Source: Nissolia schottii (lineage: Eukaryota > Streptophyta > Magnoliopsida > Fabales > Fabaceae). From it: DNA of 64,000 nt. Within the stretch, counting starts at the first letter, position 1. The number at the start of each line of letters is the position of its first letter. Under the pieces are notes generated by a model. It had not been told where the DNA came from. It was given only the letters and a program-made list of their open reading frames with translations, and searched no databases. Location of the stretch: the NCBI GenBank assembly GCA_003254905.1, contig QANU01055523.1, positions 336,526 through 400,525 of the forward strand, read 5' to 3'. Both the position numbers and the translations under genes were made by a program. Shown piece by piece: positions 47,313 to 58,880 of this stretch.

Positions 47313-47463
47313 TGCAAATTAATTTTAGAATTTTTGCAGCTTACCTAAGAAACCATATTGTTCGCGCGTGCCTAACCAAGTTAACAAAATTTAAAGATGT
47401 AATTATGATTGCTTATTATAATATCTAATACACTTTTAATTACATTTTCCCAATTTGTCTGCA

Positions 47464-47654
47464 ATTCGCCTACCCGTCTGGCGAATTTGTGTTATGTTCG
47501 TAATTTGTTTCTGTGCCAGGAGCAAAACAGTGAAGACATCGACCAAGTTTGGGACTTCTGCCACGTGACTCTTGTATTCGCCAATACGGTTGGTGAATTT
47601 AGTTAAAAATAGGGTTTACGGTTTGTACTAAATTCTCCAACCGTGTTGGCGAGT
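47464..47654 (+). repeat. Hairpin cluster of repeat copy 2
   Basis: ATTCGCC pairs with GGCGAAT (47464-47470 with 47480-47486). ATTCGCCAA pairs with TTGGTGAAT (47576-47584 with 47590-47598, one G-U). ATTCTCCAAC pairs with GTTGGCGAGT (47632-47641 with 47645-47654, one wobble and one mismatch). These correspond to the hairpins at 428-542. Confidence 0.65.
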
Positions 47655-47700
47655 CTGACGTGGACCTCCACGCGTTCCGCGGAGTCCACGTCACCACAAA

Positions 47701-48400
47701 CGGTGGTAGTTTGGTAAAATGTTTTGAAACAGGGGTATTTTGATAATTAGTTTCAATGAGAGGGGCAAAAGAATAAAAATGTCCTTTTTTTCTATTCATA
47801 AAAGTTTAGGTGAGTTTAACACCAATTATTTTACTAGACTCAAGACATACCACTAAATTACATAGACAATAAGAACGAAACCTGCATCCTTATGCAATAT
47901 GAGTCACTTCCCTATCAATGATAATTATGATATCAATCATATTTGACATTATATTCTATTTCTATTTTTAGTAGGATAAAAATCCTCTAAATCTATGTTT
48001 GATTAACTTTTCTTGAAATTAATAAAAATAACATGATATTTATACTCATCTGTGCAGGAGACAATGTCCACACATGTCTATGATGGAAGGAAATCTCAAT
48101 AGGGTCACACCTCAAAGAAATGTTATACACAATATTATTAAACTCGGGCAATCCCATTGGGTCAACCCAAAACCTAGTGTCTAGGCTCAGTTGATTGGGT
48201 CAACCAGACCACTTACCTATGCCAGATCGTGAATTAGATGAAATATGTCCAAGTAAGTGTGTTCTACTAATTAAACCAATGACACTCATTGACCTAATAA
48301 ATTAGTCGGATGGAGTCTCGAACCAGATTTAATTTAATAAGTTAATAACATGCATGCATGTGTCCCGACACAGGGCTCCACACATAAATCACTGCGAATT
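47701..48400. other. Upstream region of the PPR gene
   Basis: AT-rich sequence. The part around 48130-48300 (GGGTCAACCCAAAACC, GATTGGGTCAACCAG) looks like dispersed-repeat sequence. No separate gene was found. Confidence 0.4.
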
Positions 48401-48403
48401 ACG

Positions 48404-50233
48404 ATGTCCGCCCAGCAACAGCAGCAGCAACGGTCCCTGTGGACCGCCGCCGAAAGAAAATGCCTCCACCTCCTCCAGCGGCGGAGCAACACCTTCGCCA
48501 CCCTCCTCCAAATCCACGCCTTCATCCTCCGCCACTCCCTCCACCACAACCTCAACCTCCTCTCCAAGTTCATCACCACCTCCTCCTCCCTTGCCACCGC
48601 TAATTCCTGCTTTTCGCGGCGCCATAACGCCGCCGCAATAGTCCGTCACGCCCGCCGCGTCTTCGACCACGCCCGCAACCGCGACGAGTTCCTCTGCAAC
48701 GCGATGATCAACGCCCACTTCGCAATTCGCCAGTTCTCGGAGCCTTTTTCCCTCTACAGGGACCTCTGCAGAGAAAAATGTCTTGGGTTCGAGCCTGGTG
48801 GATTCACCTTCACCGCAATGGTGAAGGGTTGCACGGCTTGCGTGGCGAAGAAGGAGGGGCTGGAGATTCATGCAGTTGTTGTGAAGAACGGGTTTTGCTT
48901 GGATTTGTATGTGGCCACTGCGTTGGTTGACATGTATGTGAAATTCGGGGTTTTGGGGAGTGCAAGGAAGGTTTTCGATGAAATGCCTGATCGGAGCGTT
49001 GTTTCGTGGACGGCGGTTATCGCCGGGTATATGAGGTGTGGGGATGTGAGTGAGGCTAGGAAGCTTTTTGATGAAATGCCTGAGAGGGATTCTGCTGCTG
49101 TTAATGTGATGATTGATGGGTATGTGAAGTTGGGGTGTATGGGTTTGGCTAAGGATTTGTTTGATGAGATGGGTGATAAGAATGTGATTTCTTGGACTAG
49201 TATGATCTCTGGGTATTGCCGTAACGGCAATGTTGATTTGGCTAGGTTGATGTTTGATCTTATGCCAGAGAAGAACTTGTTTACGTGGAACGCTATGATG
49301 GGGGGATATTGCTGGAACAAGCGGCCCCATGAGGCATTGGTGTTGTTTCGCGAGATGCTGGCGAGCGCAGCCATGGAGCCGAACGAAGTGACTGTTGTGA
49401 GTGTTCTTCCTGCTATTGCTGATTTGGGTGCTTTGGATTTGGGTGGTTGGGTTCATACGTTTGCCCAAAGGAAGAAGCTTGATAGATATGCTAATGTCCG
49501 GACTGCCCTTATTGATATGTATGCAAAATGTGGCGAGGTTGAGAAGGCAAAATTGCTTTTTGGCAAGATGCCTGAGAAGGAAACATGTTCCTGGAATGCT
49601 TTGATTACTGGTTTTGCAGTTAACGGACGTGCAAAGGAAGCGTTGGAGGCATTTGCGATGATGATACAGGAAGGGTTTGAACCAAACAAGATAACTATGA
49701 TTGGTGTCCTTTCTGCTTGCAGCCATTGTGGTTTGGTGGATGAAGGAAGAAGATGGTTCAAAGCAATGGAGAAATTCGGACTTACACCTCAGATTGAGCA
49801 TTACGGTTGCATGGTTGACCTTCTAGGAAGAGCCGGATGCTTGGATGAGGCTGAGGAATTGATTCGGACCATGCCTTACGATGCCAATGAGATAATATTG
49901 AGTTCTTTTCTATTTGCCTGTGGTTACTTCAAAGATGTTGCGAGGGCTGAGAGAGTGCTGCAAGAGGCTGTGAAGACAGAGAAGTGGTGTGCTGGAGACT
50001 ACGTGATGATGAGAAATCTGTATGCCACGGAACAAAGGTGGAGAGATGTTGAGGATGTCAAACAAATGATGGAGAAGAGAGGGTCATATAAAGAGGTTGC
50101 TTGCAGTGTCATTGAGGTTGATGGTAGCTTCAGAGAGTTTGTGGCTGGTTATTACTTGCATTCAAAGCTAGAGGCCATTCAGTTAACCTTGGCGCAGTTG
50201 TGTAAACACTTGAAGGCTGAAATGATCTTTTGA
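48404..50233 (+). CDS. Pentatricopeptide repeat protein, PLS/E class, 609 aa
   Basis: Intronless, as usual for this family. I chose ATG 48404 (MSAQQQQQQRSLWTAAERK); an in-frame ATG at 48350 would add 18 residues that look unlike protein N-termini of the family. PPR motifs run through most of the protein, for example VATALVDMYVKFG, ARKVFDEMPDRSVVSWTAVI, NVMIDGYVKLG, NLFTWNAMMGGYC, TALIDMYAKCGEVEKA and MVDLLGRAGCLDEAEELI, followed by E/E+-type C-terminal motifs. No DYW domain is present; it ends LKAEMIF. The order of motifs resembles At2g44880. Family members act in RNA editing or processing in plastids or mitochondria. Targeting is not obvious here, and the poly-Q N-terminus (CAG/CAA run) is unusual. 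Confidence 0.9.
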   Translation: MSAQQQQQQRSLWTAAERKCLHLLQRRSNTFATLLQIHAFILRHSLHHNLNLLSKFITTSSSLATANSCFSRRHNAAAIVRHARRVFDHARNRDEFLCNAMINAHFAIRQFSEPFSLYRDLCREKCLGFEPGGFTFTAMVKGCTACVAKKEGLEIHAVVVKNGFCLDLYVATALVDMYVKFGVLGSARKVFDEMPDRSVVSWTAVIAGYMRCGDVSEARKLFDEMPERDSAAVNVMIDGYVKLGCMGLAKDLFDEMGDKNVISWTSMISGYCRNGNVDLARLMFDLMPEKNLFTWNAMMGGYCWNKRPHEALVLFREMLASAAMEPNEVTVVSVLPAIADLGALDLGGWVHTFAQRKKLDRYANVRTALIDMYAKCGEVEKAKLLFGKMPEKETCSWNALITGFAVNGRAKEALEAFAMMIQEGFEPNKITMIGVLSACSHCGLVDEGRRWFKAMEKFGLTPQIEHYGCMVDLLGRAGCLDEAEELIRTMPYDANEIILSSFLFACGYFKDVARAERVLQEAVKTEKWCAGDYVMMRNLYATEQRWRDVEDVKQMMEKRGSYKEVACSVIEVDGSFREFVAGYYLHSKLEAIQLTLAQLCKHLKAEMIF

Positions 50234-51094
50234 AAAATTGAAATGTGAGAGAGCTGAAATGGAGGAGAGGTCAAGAGGCAGTGAGAATTGGAAAGGGTAC
50301 ATGGTTCGGGAATGGATAAGTGGTTCATTTTTATACTCAGTTCGCCATTTTTTATGCTTAAATTACAAACACTTATTTGTAAAGAATTTGGCGAGCATAT
50401 GCGGAACAATGGATTATGTATGCAATCAGTATGCAGGATAATTGAGAGAACCCGGAAAACATGCTCCTAACTCAACCAGAGTGGTAATATGAGAACAGAA
50501 CACAAGTACATATGGAATTCAATTGGAGTACAACTCTGAAGCTTGAGCTGTGTTCGAGTGCCAGTGCCAAATTTAAACATTAATTTCAAGACTTGAATGC
50601 TAGAATCATAGCTATTCTTCACGCTATGCATTGTACCATTCTTGGTGCCTTTCTGCAGATTATGTGCGACTTCTCTTGTTCTGGTTCACATGATTACTCC
50701 ACTCAGCTGGTTTGCACTGTGAAGAAAATTTTCCGAAAGTATGAGACACTGCTATCTTAGGCCAAGACTTGTTGAGTGACCACTGACCAGATATGACCAC
50801 TTCCACGGTTGAGAGTTGTGAGTTGTGGCAACTGGAATGGTTTAAAGTATTCTTCTGCAAGGAATTATTTGGCTCAATTTATGTTGAAATTTATGTTTAC
50901 AACAACTAGATTATAGAAAAGAATGTACTCTAAGAGGAAGAGTACTAGGTACAGATCAGGAATTCAATCTGAAAATCTTTGTGGGAAACAAATAATAATG
51001 TTGTCCACCAGAATTGGATTCTCTAAATTGAAGAGCACATATTTGAAATCAAAGTGCAAAATATAAGAATCTCAATAGTAAATTTATATGTGAT

Positions 51095-51226
51095 AATCCA
51101 CTCTTGCGGTTTTCCTCACTACTTCGATAAATTTATAGCCAACCACATTCAATGTGTGTTAATCCACTCTTGCGTTTTCTTCACTACTACGATAAATTTA
51201 TAGTCAACAATATTCTAACCTGTGTG
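51095..51226 (+). repeat. 66-bp tandem duplication
   Basis: AATCCACTCTTGCGGTTTTC ... GATAAATTTATAGCCAAC is repeated directly as AATCCACTCTTGCGTTTTCT ... GATAAATTTATAGTCAAC, with a few differences. Confidence 0.75.
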
Positions 51227-51300
51227 TTTGCCGTTGCTTCAGTACCACAATCTACTTGAGTTGAAAATCATATTATGTCACACTCTTGATATGCATTCAT

Positions 51301-51491
51301 GAAAAATTCTTGTTTGGTCATAAGACTAACACTTTATATCTGAGCGCATACACAATAGAAGTGTGTTTTACTACTTTTATTATTGTGTGTTTCACCAAGT
51401 CTTTTTGGGTCTCACTTAGTAAGATCTACTTTTATTATGTATGTGCTCAAATATGAGATGTTGATCTCATGACCGATCAAGAATTTCTCAC
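51301..51491. mobile_element. MITE, 191 bp
   Basis: The ends are inverted over about 60 bp (GAAAAATTCTTGTTTGGTCA and, in reverse, GAGAAATTCTTGATCGGTCA; then CTGAGCGCATAC and TTGAGCACATAC). It is flanked by CATTCAT at 51294-51300 and 51492-51498. Confidence 0.7.
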
Positions 51492-52090
51492 CATTCATTT
51501 CCAAAACTACTAACAGGACCATTTTTTTTGTCTACATCCCATTTATTTTCTAGAGAATGGATTTTCTTATGTTAAAATTGGTCATACTTATTTATGTGAA
51601 GAGAAATAAAGACACAAATTTTAAATAAATAGAACTCCCTTAAAATGAGTAAGACTCATTTTAAACTTTTATATCTTAATCTCTCATCACATGAACAAAA
51701 GCGACCAATTTCACCATGAGATGATTCATTCCCTTTACTCTATTGGTGTTCCATAAGTTTGAACCACGAAAAGATGTCACACCAAGAAATAATATAATCC
51801 CAATTCTCAAAAACTAGTGAAGACATGTAATGATTGATATGATCCACTAATGATGTAAATCAAAGTTTTATTAGAATAAACCAGATGTATTTGCTCACAT
51901 TTTGTGCAGCATGGAACGTATAAATAGCTTACAGAAATAGCACTGCCCTTGCCCAAGTACATCAAAATATTTGACAAACAAAATATTTACACAGGATGAT
52001 CGAAGCATTCCGCAATATTTTTCAAGAAATTTCCGGTTCCTCCAGCTGTTACACGAAGAAATCATTCTATGCAAGTTCAGCTCAACCATA

Positions 52091-55000
52091 TTATCTCCGG
52101 TTCCCACTCTTCGAGCCGGGTTTCTTCTTCCCGCTCCTTGCGTTCCGAGCGCTCTTCAACCTTGATGTAGAACATGCCTTCAAAGCAGAATGCAGATTAC
52201 GTACAGTATTCAAAGCGGCTGAGTCAGGTTTCGGAAACTGAGCCAGGGAAATGGATTTCTGTTCTTCACCGGGTTCGTTGGTCGAATCCACAGGCTGATA
52301 TCGAGCATTCTCAAAATCATGCAGCTCTTCCTTAACTGTCTGATTTTGTATTAGACCTTCATTCTTGGTCTACATGCAAGAAAAGGACAACATTAACAGT
52401 GTTTGTAATGATCCTATCCTATGACATATACATACAGAGATTGATCAAAGTTTGCAATTCCAATACACAACCTTAGTAGATGGACAGTCGAGTCCGAGGT
52501 TACGGGAGTTCGTGTTTTCAAAATCAATACAAACCAAAGAGCAATTCGTTAAGTATTATCTTGCCATGTGAAATGATAATAGCAATTTTGTACCGACAAG
52601 TACTTCCAATTCCAAGAAGCAGACATCAAATAACAGATAGGCATATAACAAGGCAAAGTGCAAAGTACAAAGCTTTGGCAATTTCTAAAAACCTAGAATT
52701 TTCAGCACAGCAGGTCTAGAGTATTCATATATAAACATATTGTACACATCAACAGCAACAACAACAACTAAGCCTTGTCCCACTAGATAGTCGGCTACAT
52801 AGATCAGTTGACAGTGTGGTGTTCTATCATAAATCATGTCAACAACGGTCAAACCATCAAAATCTAAATATTTTTTCAAATTATACCATTCACATGTATA
52901 AAAAAAGAAAAAAATTGAAAACCACCACCCAGGAAACTCATTTGGGAAAAATAACTAAATTAGGTTGTACATCTCAATTTTCCACTGTGAATAGGATAAC
53001 AAGAAATGAGAACAACCATAAGCTCGATTAGGAAAATTCTGTGACACGACTCAATTCTTGTGAAGGATGGTGATGTAACAGAAACTCAAATAAATGTAAT
53101 TAACAATTTCAAAGCCATGAGGATGGTGCAAGCAATGGAAAACTCCATTGTTACAATGATAGCCGATCAGTGTTATCAAATATCAGCTATAGCTCTGCTA
53201 TAGTAAGATAGCGTAGCGGGTTTTGAGTTAGCTGCTATGCTATTTTACATTGTTAATTGGTCGCTATAGCAGAAATAGCGGCGCTATAGTGGAAAAAATA
53301 GCGGGTTTTGAGCCAAATGATATTTCCTCTATTCTGCTATTTATAACACTGTAGCCAATATCAAGCACAAACAATCACGTATATTTGTTCATAACTATCA
53401 TAAATTTACACAAGCAAAATAGAAAACATAATAATATACAAGTTACTTTCATCCAAAAAGCTTACATTTTCCTGCAGAATCTCAGCCTGAAGCCGGTTTG
53501 TGGTTTCAATAAAGGGAGTTATCCCTTCCCGAGTTGATGTATTTCCGGGCATAAGTACATCTTCCTCATAGAACTCAGTTTTAAGTTGAGAAGAAGAATG
53601 AGCAAAACTAACTGGGAATGTGTTCTCATTACGATCAGAACTATTAAATCTATCTGAGCCAATCATGCTCAACCGAGTTACAGAACAGAACTTGCCCGGA
53701 TTTTCACTAACCACGTTGTCAATCCGATTTTTCAATTTCTGAACTTGTAACTCTAATGTTTCAATCTTTTGAAAGATGTCATCCAACGATTTATCAATAT
53801 CTTCACGATCAGAATACCACATATCATTCAACGTGGATTCCTCGATTTTATCAGCATTACCTCCTGATATCAATGACACGGAACGTAGAATTAAAAATTT
53901 AGAATCTCATGGAAAGTATAAATAATCGTTAATTGATCACAAAATTTTTCTTTAAAATGGTCATATAATAACAATTTAATACATGAAAACCAAGATGAAA
54001 ACCTGTGTATGCAATACTTTCACCTTGTTCGATTCATTTTAACGGTGAGATAAATTTTGCTATTAGCATAAACAACAAAAAGAGCACTATGTTCACTACT
54101 GCTACTCACTTATGGCAACACCACGAAAATCTTCCACACCAGCACCATCAGTACTGTCTCGGTTCTCTGGAGAACGAAAAAATAGGGCGGAAAATTATAT
54201 AGGGGAGAAATATTCTAGGAAAAATAAACCACAACCAACTGAGAAATAACATACCATAGTAAGAGAATATAGCATGGTTAGACATGTATGACGATAAATC
54301 ACACTCTTCAGCTCTCTTCCTTTTCTTCCGCTTCATGACTTTATTCCTACGGATGCCATCGGATATAGGTATTGACCTGACATCAAAGCCATCTACTGCA
54401 TGCTTTGAAAACTCAAGCTGCTTCTTATAATCGTACGCCGCAAGCTCTTTATTGTATTTAAGCTCTTGAGAGTGAAGCTTCCTCATCTGCAATTCTAGCC
54501 ACTTACAGCGCCACATAAGAGGGCGAATGAAGCTCCTCCAATGAGTTGTAACCTTCTTCTTTCTGAAAGGTTAATAGTGTAAGTTGTTATAATCGTAAAA
54601 CACACGTAAGTGACCGGTCTTCTAATCAAAAACACATAGCAAATGAGACAACATAAACATACCTTATTAGAAGTGGTTCACTCCAATCGTCATCCATTGG
54701 TGATTCAACTTCACTATCGCTGAGTCCTGAGCTGGATTCAGTCTCTACACAAGATCCTGTATCGCCAAAAGAACTGGAACTGGAACGCTCGGTGTCATCC
54801 TCGGAAGCATCTTCCACCAACTTGCCGAAATTTATGCCCCCGATCCCAGTTATGTTAACTTGCAGATCCTCCTCATTTCCACCTGACCGTTCAATTTCCT
54901 TGCCAGGCCGCAGATCCACCTTTTGTTCAGATTCGGAAGATATCGCTACATTCACTTTACTAGCGTCAACTTGTGCTTCTTGTAGAGAAGCTTCTTCCGG

Positions 55001-55207
55001 CTTGACATTCGCATTTTGCATATGCATAGCTATATTCTCCTTACTAACAACAGCTGGTACTTCTTGTGGCGCAGTTTTTTCTGACTTGCCATTCACATTC
55101 TGCATAGGCATACCTATATTCTCCTCCTTACTAACCACAGCTTGTAGTTCTTGCAGAGCAGTTTTTTCAGACTTTCGATTCACATTCTGCACCAAGTCTA
55201 GGCCCAT
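52091..55207 (-). CDS. Coiled-coil, basic-tailed plant protein, unknown function, 528 aa
   Basis: Five exons on the minus strand in coding order: 55207-54663, 54562-54255, 54166-54110, 53863-53466 and 52369-52091. The N-terminus MGLDLVQNVNRKSEKTA starts three tandem units of about 28 residues (N-V-N-x-K-S-E-K-T-A-x-Q-E ... M-Q-N). Next come an acidic, Ser-rich part (TERSSSSSFGDTGS), a conserved-looking W-rich block (HWRSFIRPLMWRCKWLELQM), a basic stretch (VMKRKKRKRAEE) that may be a nuclear signal, and a coiled coil (IFQKIETLELQVQKLKNRI). The end is very basic (SGKKKPGSKSGNRR). I recall similar unnamed nuclear-looking plant proteins but no function. Intron 4 holds two transposon relics. Confidence 0.75.
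52751..52850 (+). repeat. SINE-like dispersed fragment
   Basis: AACAACAACAACTAAGCCTT, GTCCCACTAGATAG and TCGGCTACATAGATCAG match a repeat core found across plant genomes. It lies in intron 4 of the minus-strand gene. Confidence 0.5.
53168..53351. mobile_element. hAT-type MITE, 184 bp
   Basis: Termini CAGTGTTATCAAATA and, in reverse, CAGTGTTATAAATA. Flanks TAGCCGAT (53160-53167) and TAGCCAAT (53352-53359) agree at 7 of 8 bases. The interior is rich in GCTATAGC motifs (AGCTATAGCTCTGCTATAG, GCGGCGCTATAG). This is a well-known plant MITE type. Confidence 0.75.
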
Positions 55208-55214
55208 TTTTCCA

Positions 55215-55732
55215 AATCATGCAATCTTTGCTGTTTTAGAAAAGAATTTTGTTGAGCTGGAGAGAAGAGGTATACAAAATGATAAGAGGACAATGAAGGA
55301 GAACTTCAATTTTCCAATCTCTCAACATATCTGAGAGGAAAATTCCTCTAAAAAGATTGTGTGTTTCACACCAAGTACGGACCAAACGCCTAATGTTATC
55401 CCACAAAACTTGCTAGTATGAAAATTTGTCGTTGAAGGTGAGAGATTGAAATTTGGAATTGGAAACTTATGAAACCCCCTTCCCCAGTTTTCTGAAAAAT
55501 CATGTCCTAAAAACCCAAATACATACATACATGCATGCATACATATTCAAATATATGTTTTTTAATGAATTTAAAAAGAATTCATTAAAAATGTTTGCAG
55601 GTCAGAGCAAAGAAAATGTTTCCTAAAGTGTTCATTTTCATCTTCTTCTTTTTTTTTGGGTTAAAAAACAAACAAACAAAACAAAACAATACAATAAAAT
55701 TCCCACCAAATTCAACAAAGACGCATGAATCA

Positions 55733-55779
<47 letters not shown>

Positions 55780-56840
55780 CACTTACTAGGGATTTGTGAT
55801 TGAGAGTGTCCAAAGATTTTCCTTCACTTGAACTGGATTCTTCTTCAATGCCTCATTCATTCCTTTGCTGTGTCAGTCACTACTCACAACACAACACTCC
55901 CATACAATTCGTTTCTGAGCCAAAACAAAATAAATAAAATCCATCAAAGAATAATTTTTTTTTTAAAAACCATTGTTTATTTTCATCTTAAAAAAGTATC
56001 CACACATTGGAAACTTGCCACATAAAGCAATCTCTAATTATTTATTTATTTATTCACCTAATAAAGAAAAGCCATTATTGTTGTCGTTGTATTAAAATAA
56101 TAACCAAAACAATATAATAATTAACATCAACATAATATTGCATTTAAAAAAAATACTGAAATTATTATTTAATTAATTTTTTCCCTGCGCACACGAGGGG
56201 AAAAATATTTGGGGGCGAAGAAGAGAATAAGCAATGAACAGTAATGATGGCGGCATTGGATGACGCCAACGAAGGTTCGGTTCATATGATTTTACAATCA
56301 AATCATTCAAAAATTGAAACTTGAGAACAAAAAACAAAAAAATTAAGATCGTAATTTCCGATGACACAACCTCTGCAACTTCCCAATTAGATGGCAGTGA
56401 AAAATTGTGATTGTGTGTGTTTGAGAGAGAGAAATCACATGAAACATTTTGCCACGTCATACCTCGTACGAAACTCAAAGTGTTGTTCTTCTTCATCTTC
56501 AGCCTCAGCTTCAGCTTCTATTCTTCTTCTCTTGCTCTGTTTGTGATTGTGGAACATGTAAAAGCGTTATCCCTCTGATCCTTCTTCACCTCGTATCCTG
56601 TGCTCTGTTTTTTTTCACTGCGTTTAGGTTGTGTTTGTTTTATGTTGTGCTGTGCTGTCGTCGTGTGCTGTTTTCTCTGTTCTGTTCCAATTTATTTATG
56701 AACCTCATCAATTTTGAGCTTCAATATATTTTTGGGGGGCCATGGAAGTTCACCTTCTTTTTGTCCTTGTTTTTTTGTTTTTCTTTTCTGTCTTTGCTTG
56801 TGGCCCAAATTGTTTGTAATTCGACCCCAAAAAAAAAAAA
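55215..56840. other. 5' flank of the 52091 gene and sequence up to the gap
   Basis: Contains a (GA)n microsatellite at about 55745-55777 and short TACATACATGCATG repeats near 55525. 56400-56700 is CT-rich and could be the leader of a + strand gene that enters the gap, but no coding exon is visible. Confidence 0.4.
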
Positions 56841-57348
56841 NNNNNNNNNNNNNNNNNNNNNNNNNNNNNNNNNNNNNNNNNNNNNNNNNNNNNNNNNNNN
56901 NNNNNNNNNNNNNNNNNNNNNNNNNNNNNNNNNNNNNNNNNNNNNNNNNNNNNNNNNNNNNNNNNNNNNNNNNNNNNNNNNNNNNNNNNNNNNNNNNNNN
57001 NNNNNNNNNNNNNNNNNNNNNNNNNNNNNNNNNNNNNNNNNNNNNNNNNNNNNNNNNNNNNNNNNNNNNNNNNNNNNNNNNNNNNNNNNNNNNNNNNNNN
57101 NNNNNNNNNNNNNNNNNNNNNNNNNNNNNNNNNNNNNNNNNNNNNNNNNNNNNNNNNNNNNNNNNNNNNNNNNNNNNNNNNNNNNNNNNNNNNNNNNNNN
57201 NNNNNNNNNNNNNNNNNNNNNNNNNNNNNNNNNNNNNNNNNNNNNNNNNNNNNNNNNNNNNNNNNNNNNNNNNNNNNNNNNNNNNNNNNNNNNNNNNNNN
57301 NNNNNNNNNNNNNNNNNNNNNNNNNNNNNNNNNNNNNNNNNNNNNNNN
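56841..57348. other. Assembly gap (508 N)
   Basis: Unknown bases; reading frames drawn through it are meaningless. It directly follows a poly-A run at about 56829-56840. Confidence 0.98.
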
Positions 57349-58490
57349 ACTAAAAATATAAACAATAAACATGACAAGTAATGGAACATATGGGCACCAA
57401 CCCCTCGACCCATAGTTTGACCTTCCTATGCAGCCCCAGTAATGTCTTTCAAACCTTCCCCTTTAGGAGCTTCCCGATGGAGCCACCATCCCTTCTACAC
57501 ATTATGACACAAATATTGTACTACGATCGCTTCATGATCAGTCTCTTCCACAAGGTTCACAGAGAGAGACAAATGGAGGCACAACGGAACGGGTGGGCAA
57601 TACCAAAGGGATTGTTTGCAAAAACTTTAAAAAATTGACTAAATGAGGTGCGGTGACACCATGATAATATTTTCCAATCAGTTTTTATGAAAAATGGGGT
57701 TTCATTACGAGACCAAACATCATGGGTCTCATGGTAGAAGGTACCGGCATTGAGGTTTAAATTCCTAACCTCGTGCATATAGAGAAAGAAGAATTTTGAT
57801 AAGGTTATTTTATAATTTATATTAATTAAATGTTTGGAATTTTTTTCACTGATATTTTGGAGAAATTTTTTGCCGAAATTATTTTCACTAAATCTACTTA
57901 ATCTTTCCTAATTTGAATTTCAAATTTCATCAAACTTATTCCACGAAATATTTTCTAATTTAAAAGTGGCATTCTCTCACATAATATTTAAAATACAACA
58001 AATAAAATTAAATAATTTATATAAAAAATAAGATCAACAAATATAAAACAATTTTTTGTTCCAAGCACAAGTACTAAAATAGTGAAAAAATAAAAACATA
58101 TTATGCTTCAATTAATAAAATATACTATAATTATAATTCATTAAATAAAAAATAAGTATATGAATTTAATTTATATATAATCATTAGAAATACAGGAAAC
58201 CAACAAATTGTCTAACAATTGATAAACGGTTTAATGATGCACAGAGATGAGGATACAAGTTCAATTTCAAAAATTTTAAGAAGAAAAATAAGAACATTAT
58301 AAAGGCAAGAAATCAATGAAGTAACTACCCACAATCAATTGACTAGATTTATTGTTGCTTTGTTTGGTGGCTTTGGGGATACAGGAACGTTCAAGTCCTC
58401 AATAATGACAAGTGGACTCCCTATATATTATGTCCACAATCAGGTCAGTGCTAGTTTTTAGTGTTTGGACGGTATTTGTAATTCTGGTCG
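57349..58490. other. Intergenic sequence after the gap
   Basis: 57349-57790 has mixed composition with no recognisable domain; 57800-58340 is AT-rich. No gene supported. Confidence 0.4.
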
Positions 58491-58499
58491 TTCAGTTCA

Positions 58500-58880
58500 A
58501 TAGTTGTGGCTGAGCCATGGTACTATCGATCAAGCTGAACGTGGACGAGAGTTCTTATGGGTTCAACCGATTTTGGTGGGTTATTCCGAAATTGGAATGG
58601 GAGATGGCTTCTTGGATTTCAAGGGCATATTGGAATTTCTGGGAACCCTCAAGTGGAGTTGATAGCGCTGACACAAGGTCTTCGCATTGCTTGGCGACTC
58701 CGTAGAGGTCATTCGTCTAGTTCGAGAGAGCGATATTGCTGATCTGCGTTTCCATTATTATCACCTTGTCATTAAAGAGCTTAGAGACAGGTTACAACCA
58801 GATTGGATGCTCTCTTTGACACACCCTTCGCAAGGTTAATTTTTGTGCTAATTTTCTTACTAAAGCTGGGGCTTTGGGGT
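58500..58880 (+). pseudogene. RNase H-like (RVT_3-type) domain relic
   Basis: Fragments in shifted frames read IKLNVDESSYG, then FGGLFRNWNGRWLLGFQGHI and NPQVELIALTQGLRIAWRL, and later HHYHLVIKELRDR and CANFLTKAGALG in further frames. This order (LNVDGS ... GG..R ... E..AL..GL) is that of the RNase H domain at the C-terminus of plant LINE-type reverse transcriptases and related cellular genes. Frameshifts break it, and no reverse transcriptase lies upstream. Confidence 0.65.

Larger units (their letters stand above)
47114..47700 (+). repeat. Dispersed repeat, copy 2
   Basis: Counterpart of 126-590. It shares TGTATTTCAAAAGCTCTAG, the promoter boxes, the candidate RNA, the following GCAAATTAATTTT and TTTTTGCAGCTTACC, three hairpins and the end CTGACGTGGACCTCCACGCG. 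It may extend to about 47830. The two copies have clearly diverged in the RNA body but keep its pairing. Confidence 0.75.
50240..52085. other. Intergenic sequence between PPR gene and 52091 gene
   Basis: 3' flank of the PPR gene, then a tandem duplication at 51095-51226 and a MITE at 51301-51491. No gene supported. Confidence 0.5.

Noticed and set aside
48389..49801. 470-codon open frame on the minus strand
   Set aside because: It is the shadow of the PPR coding sequence. Codon bias of the + strand keeps the antisense frame open; the product is low-complexity with no family.
56449..57413. Long frames crossing the N gap on both strands
   Set aside because: Over 500 unknown bases are translated as X; there is no evidence for coding on either side.
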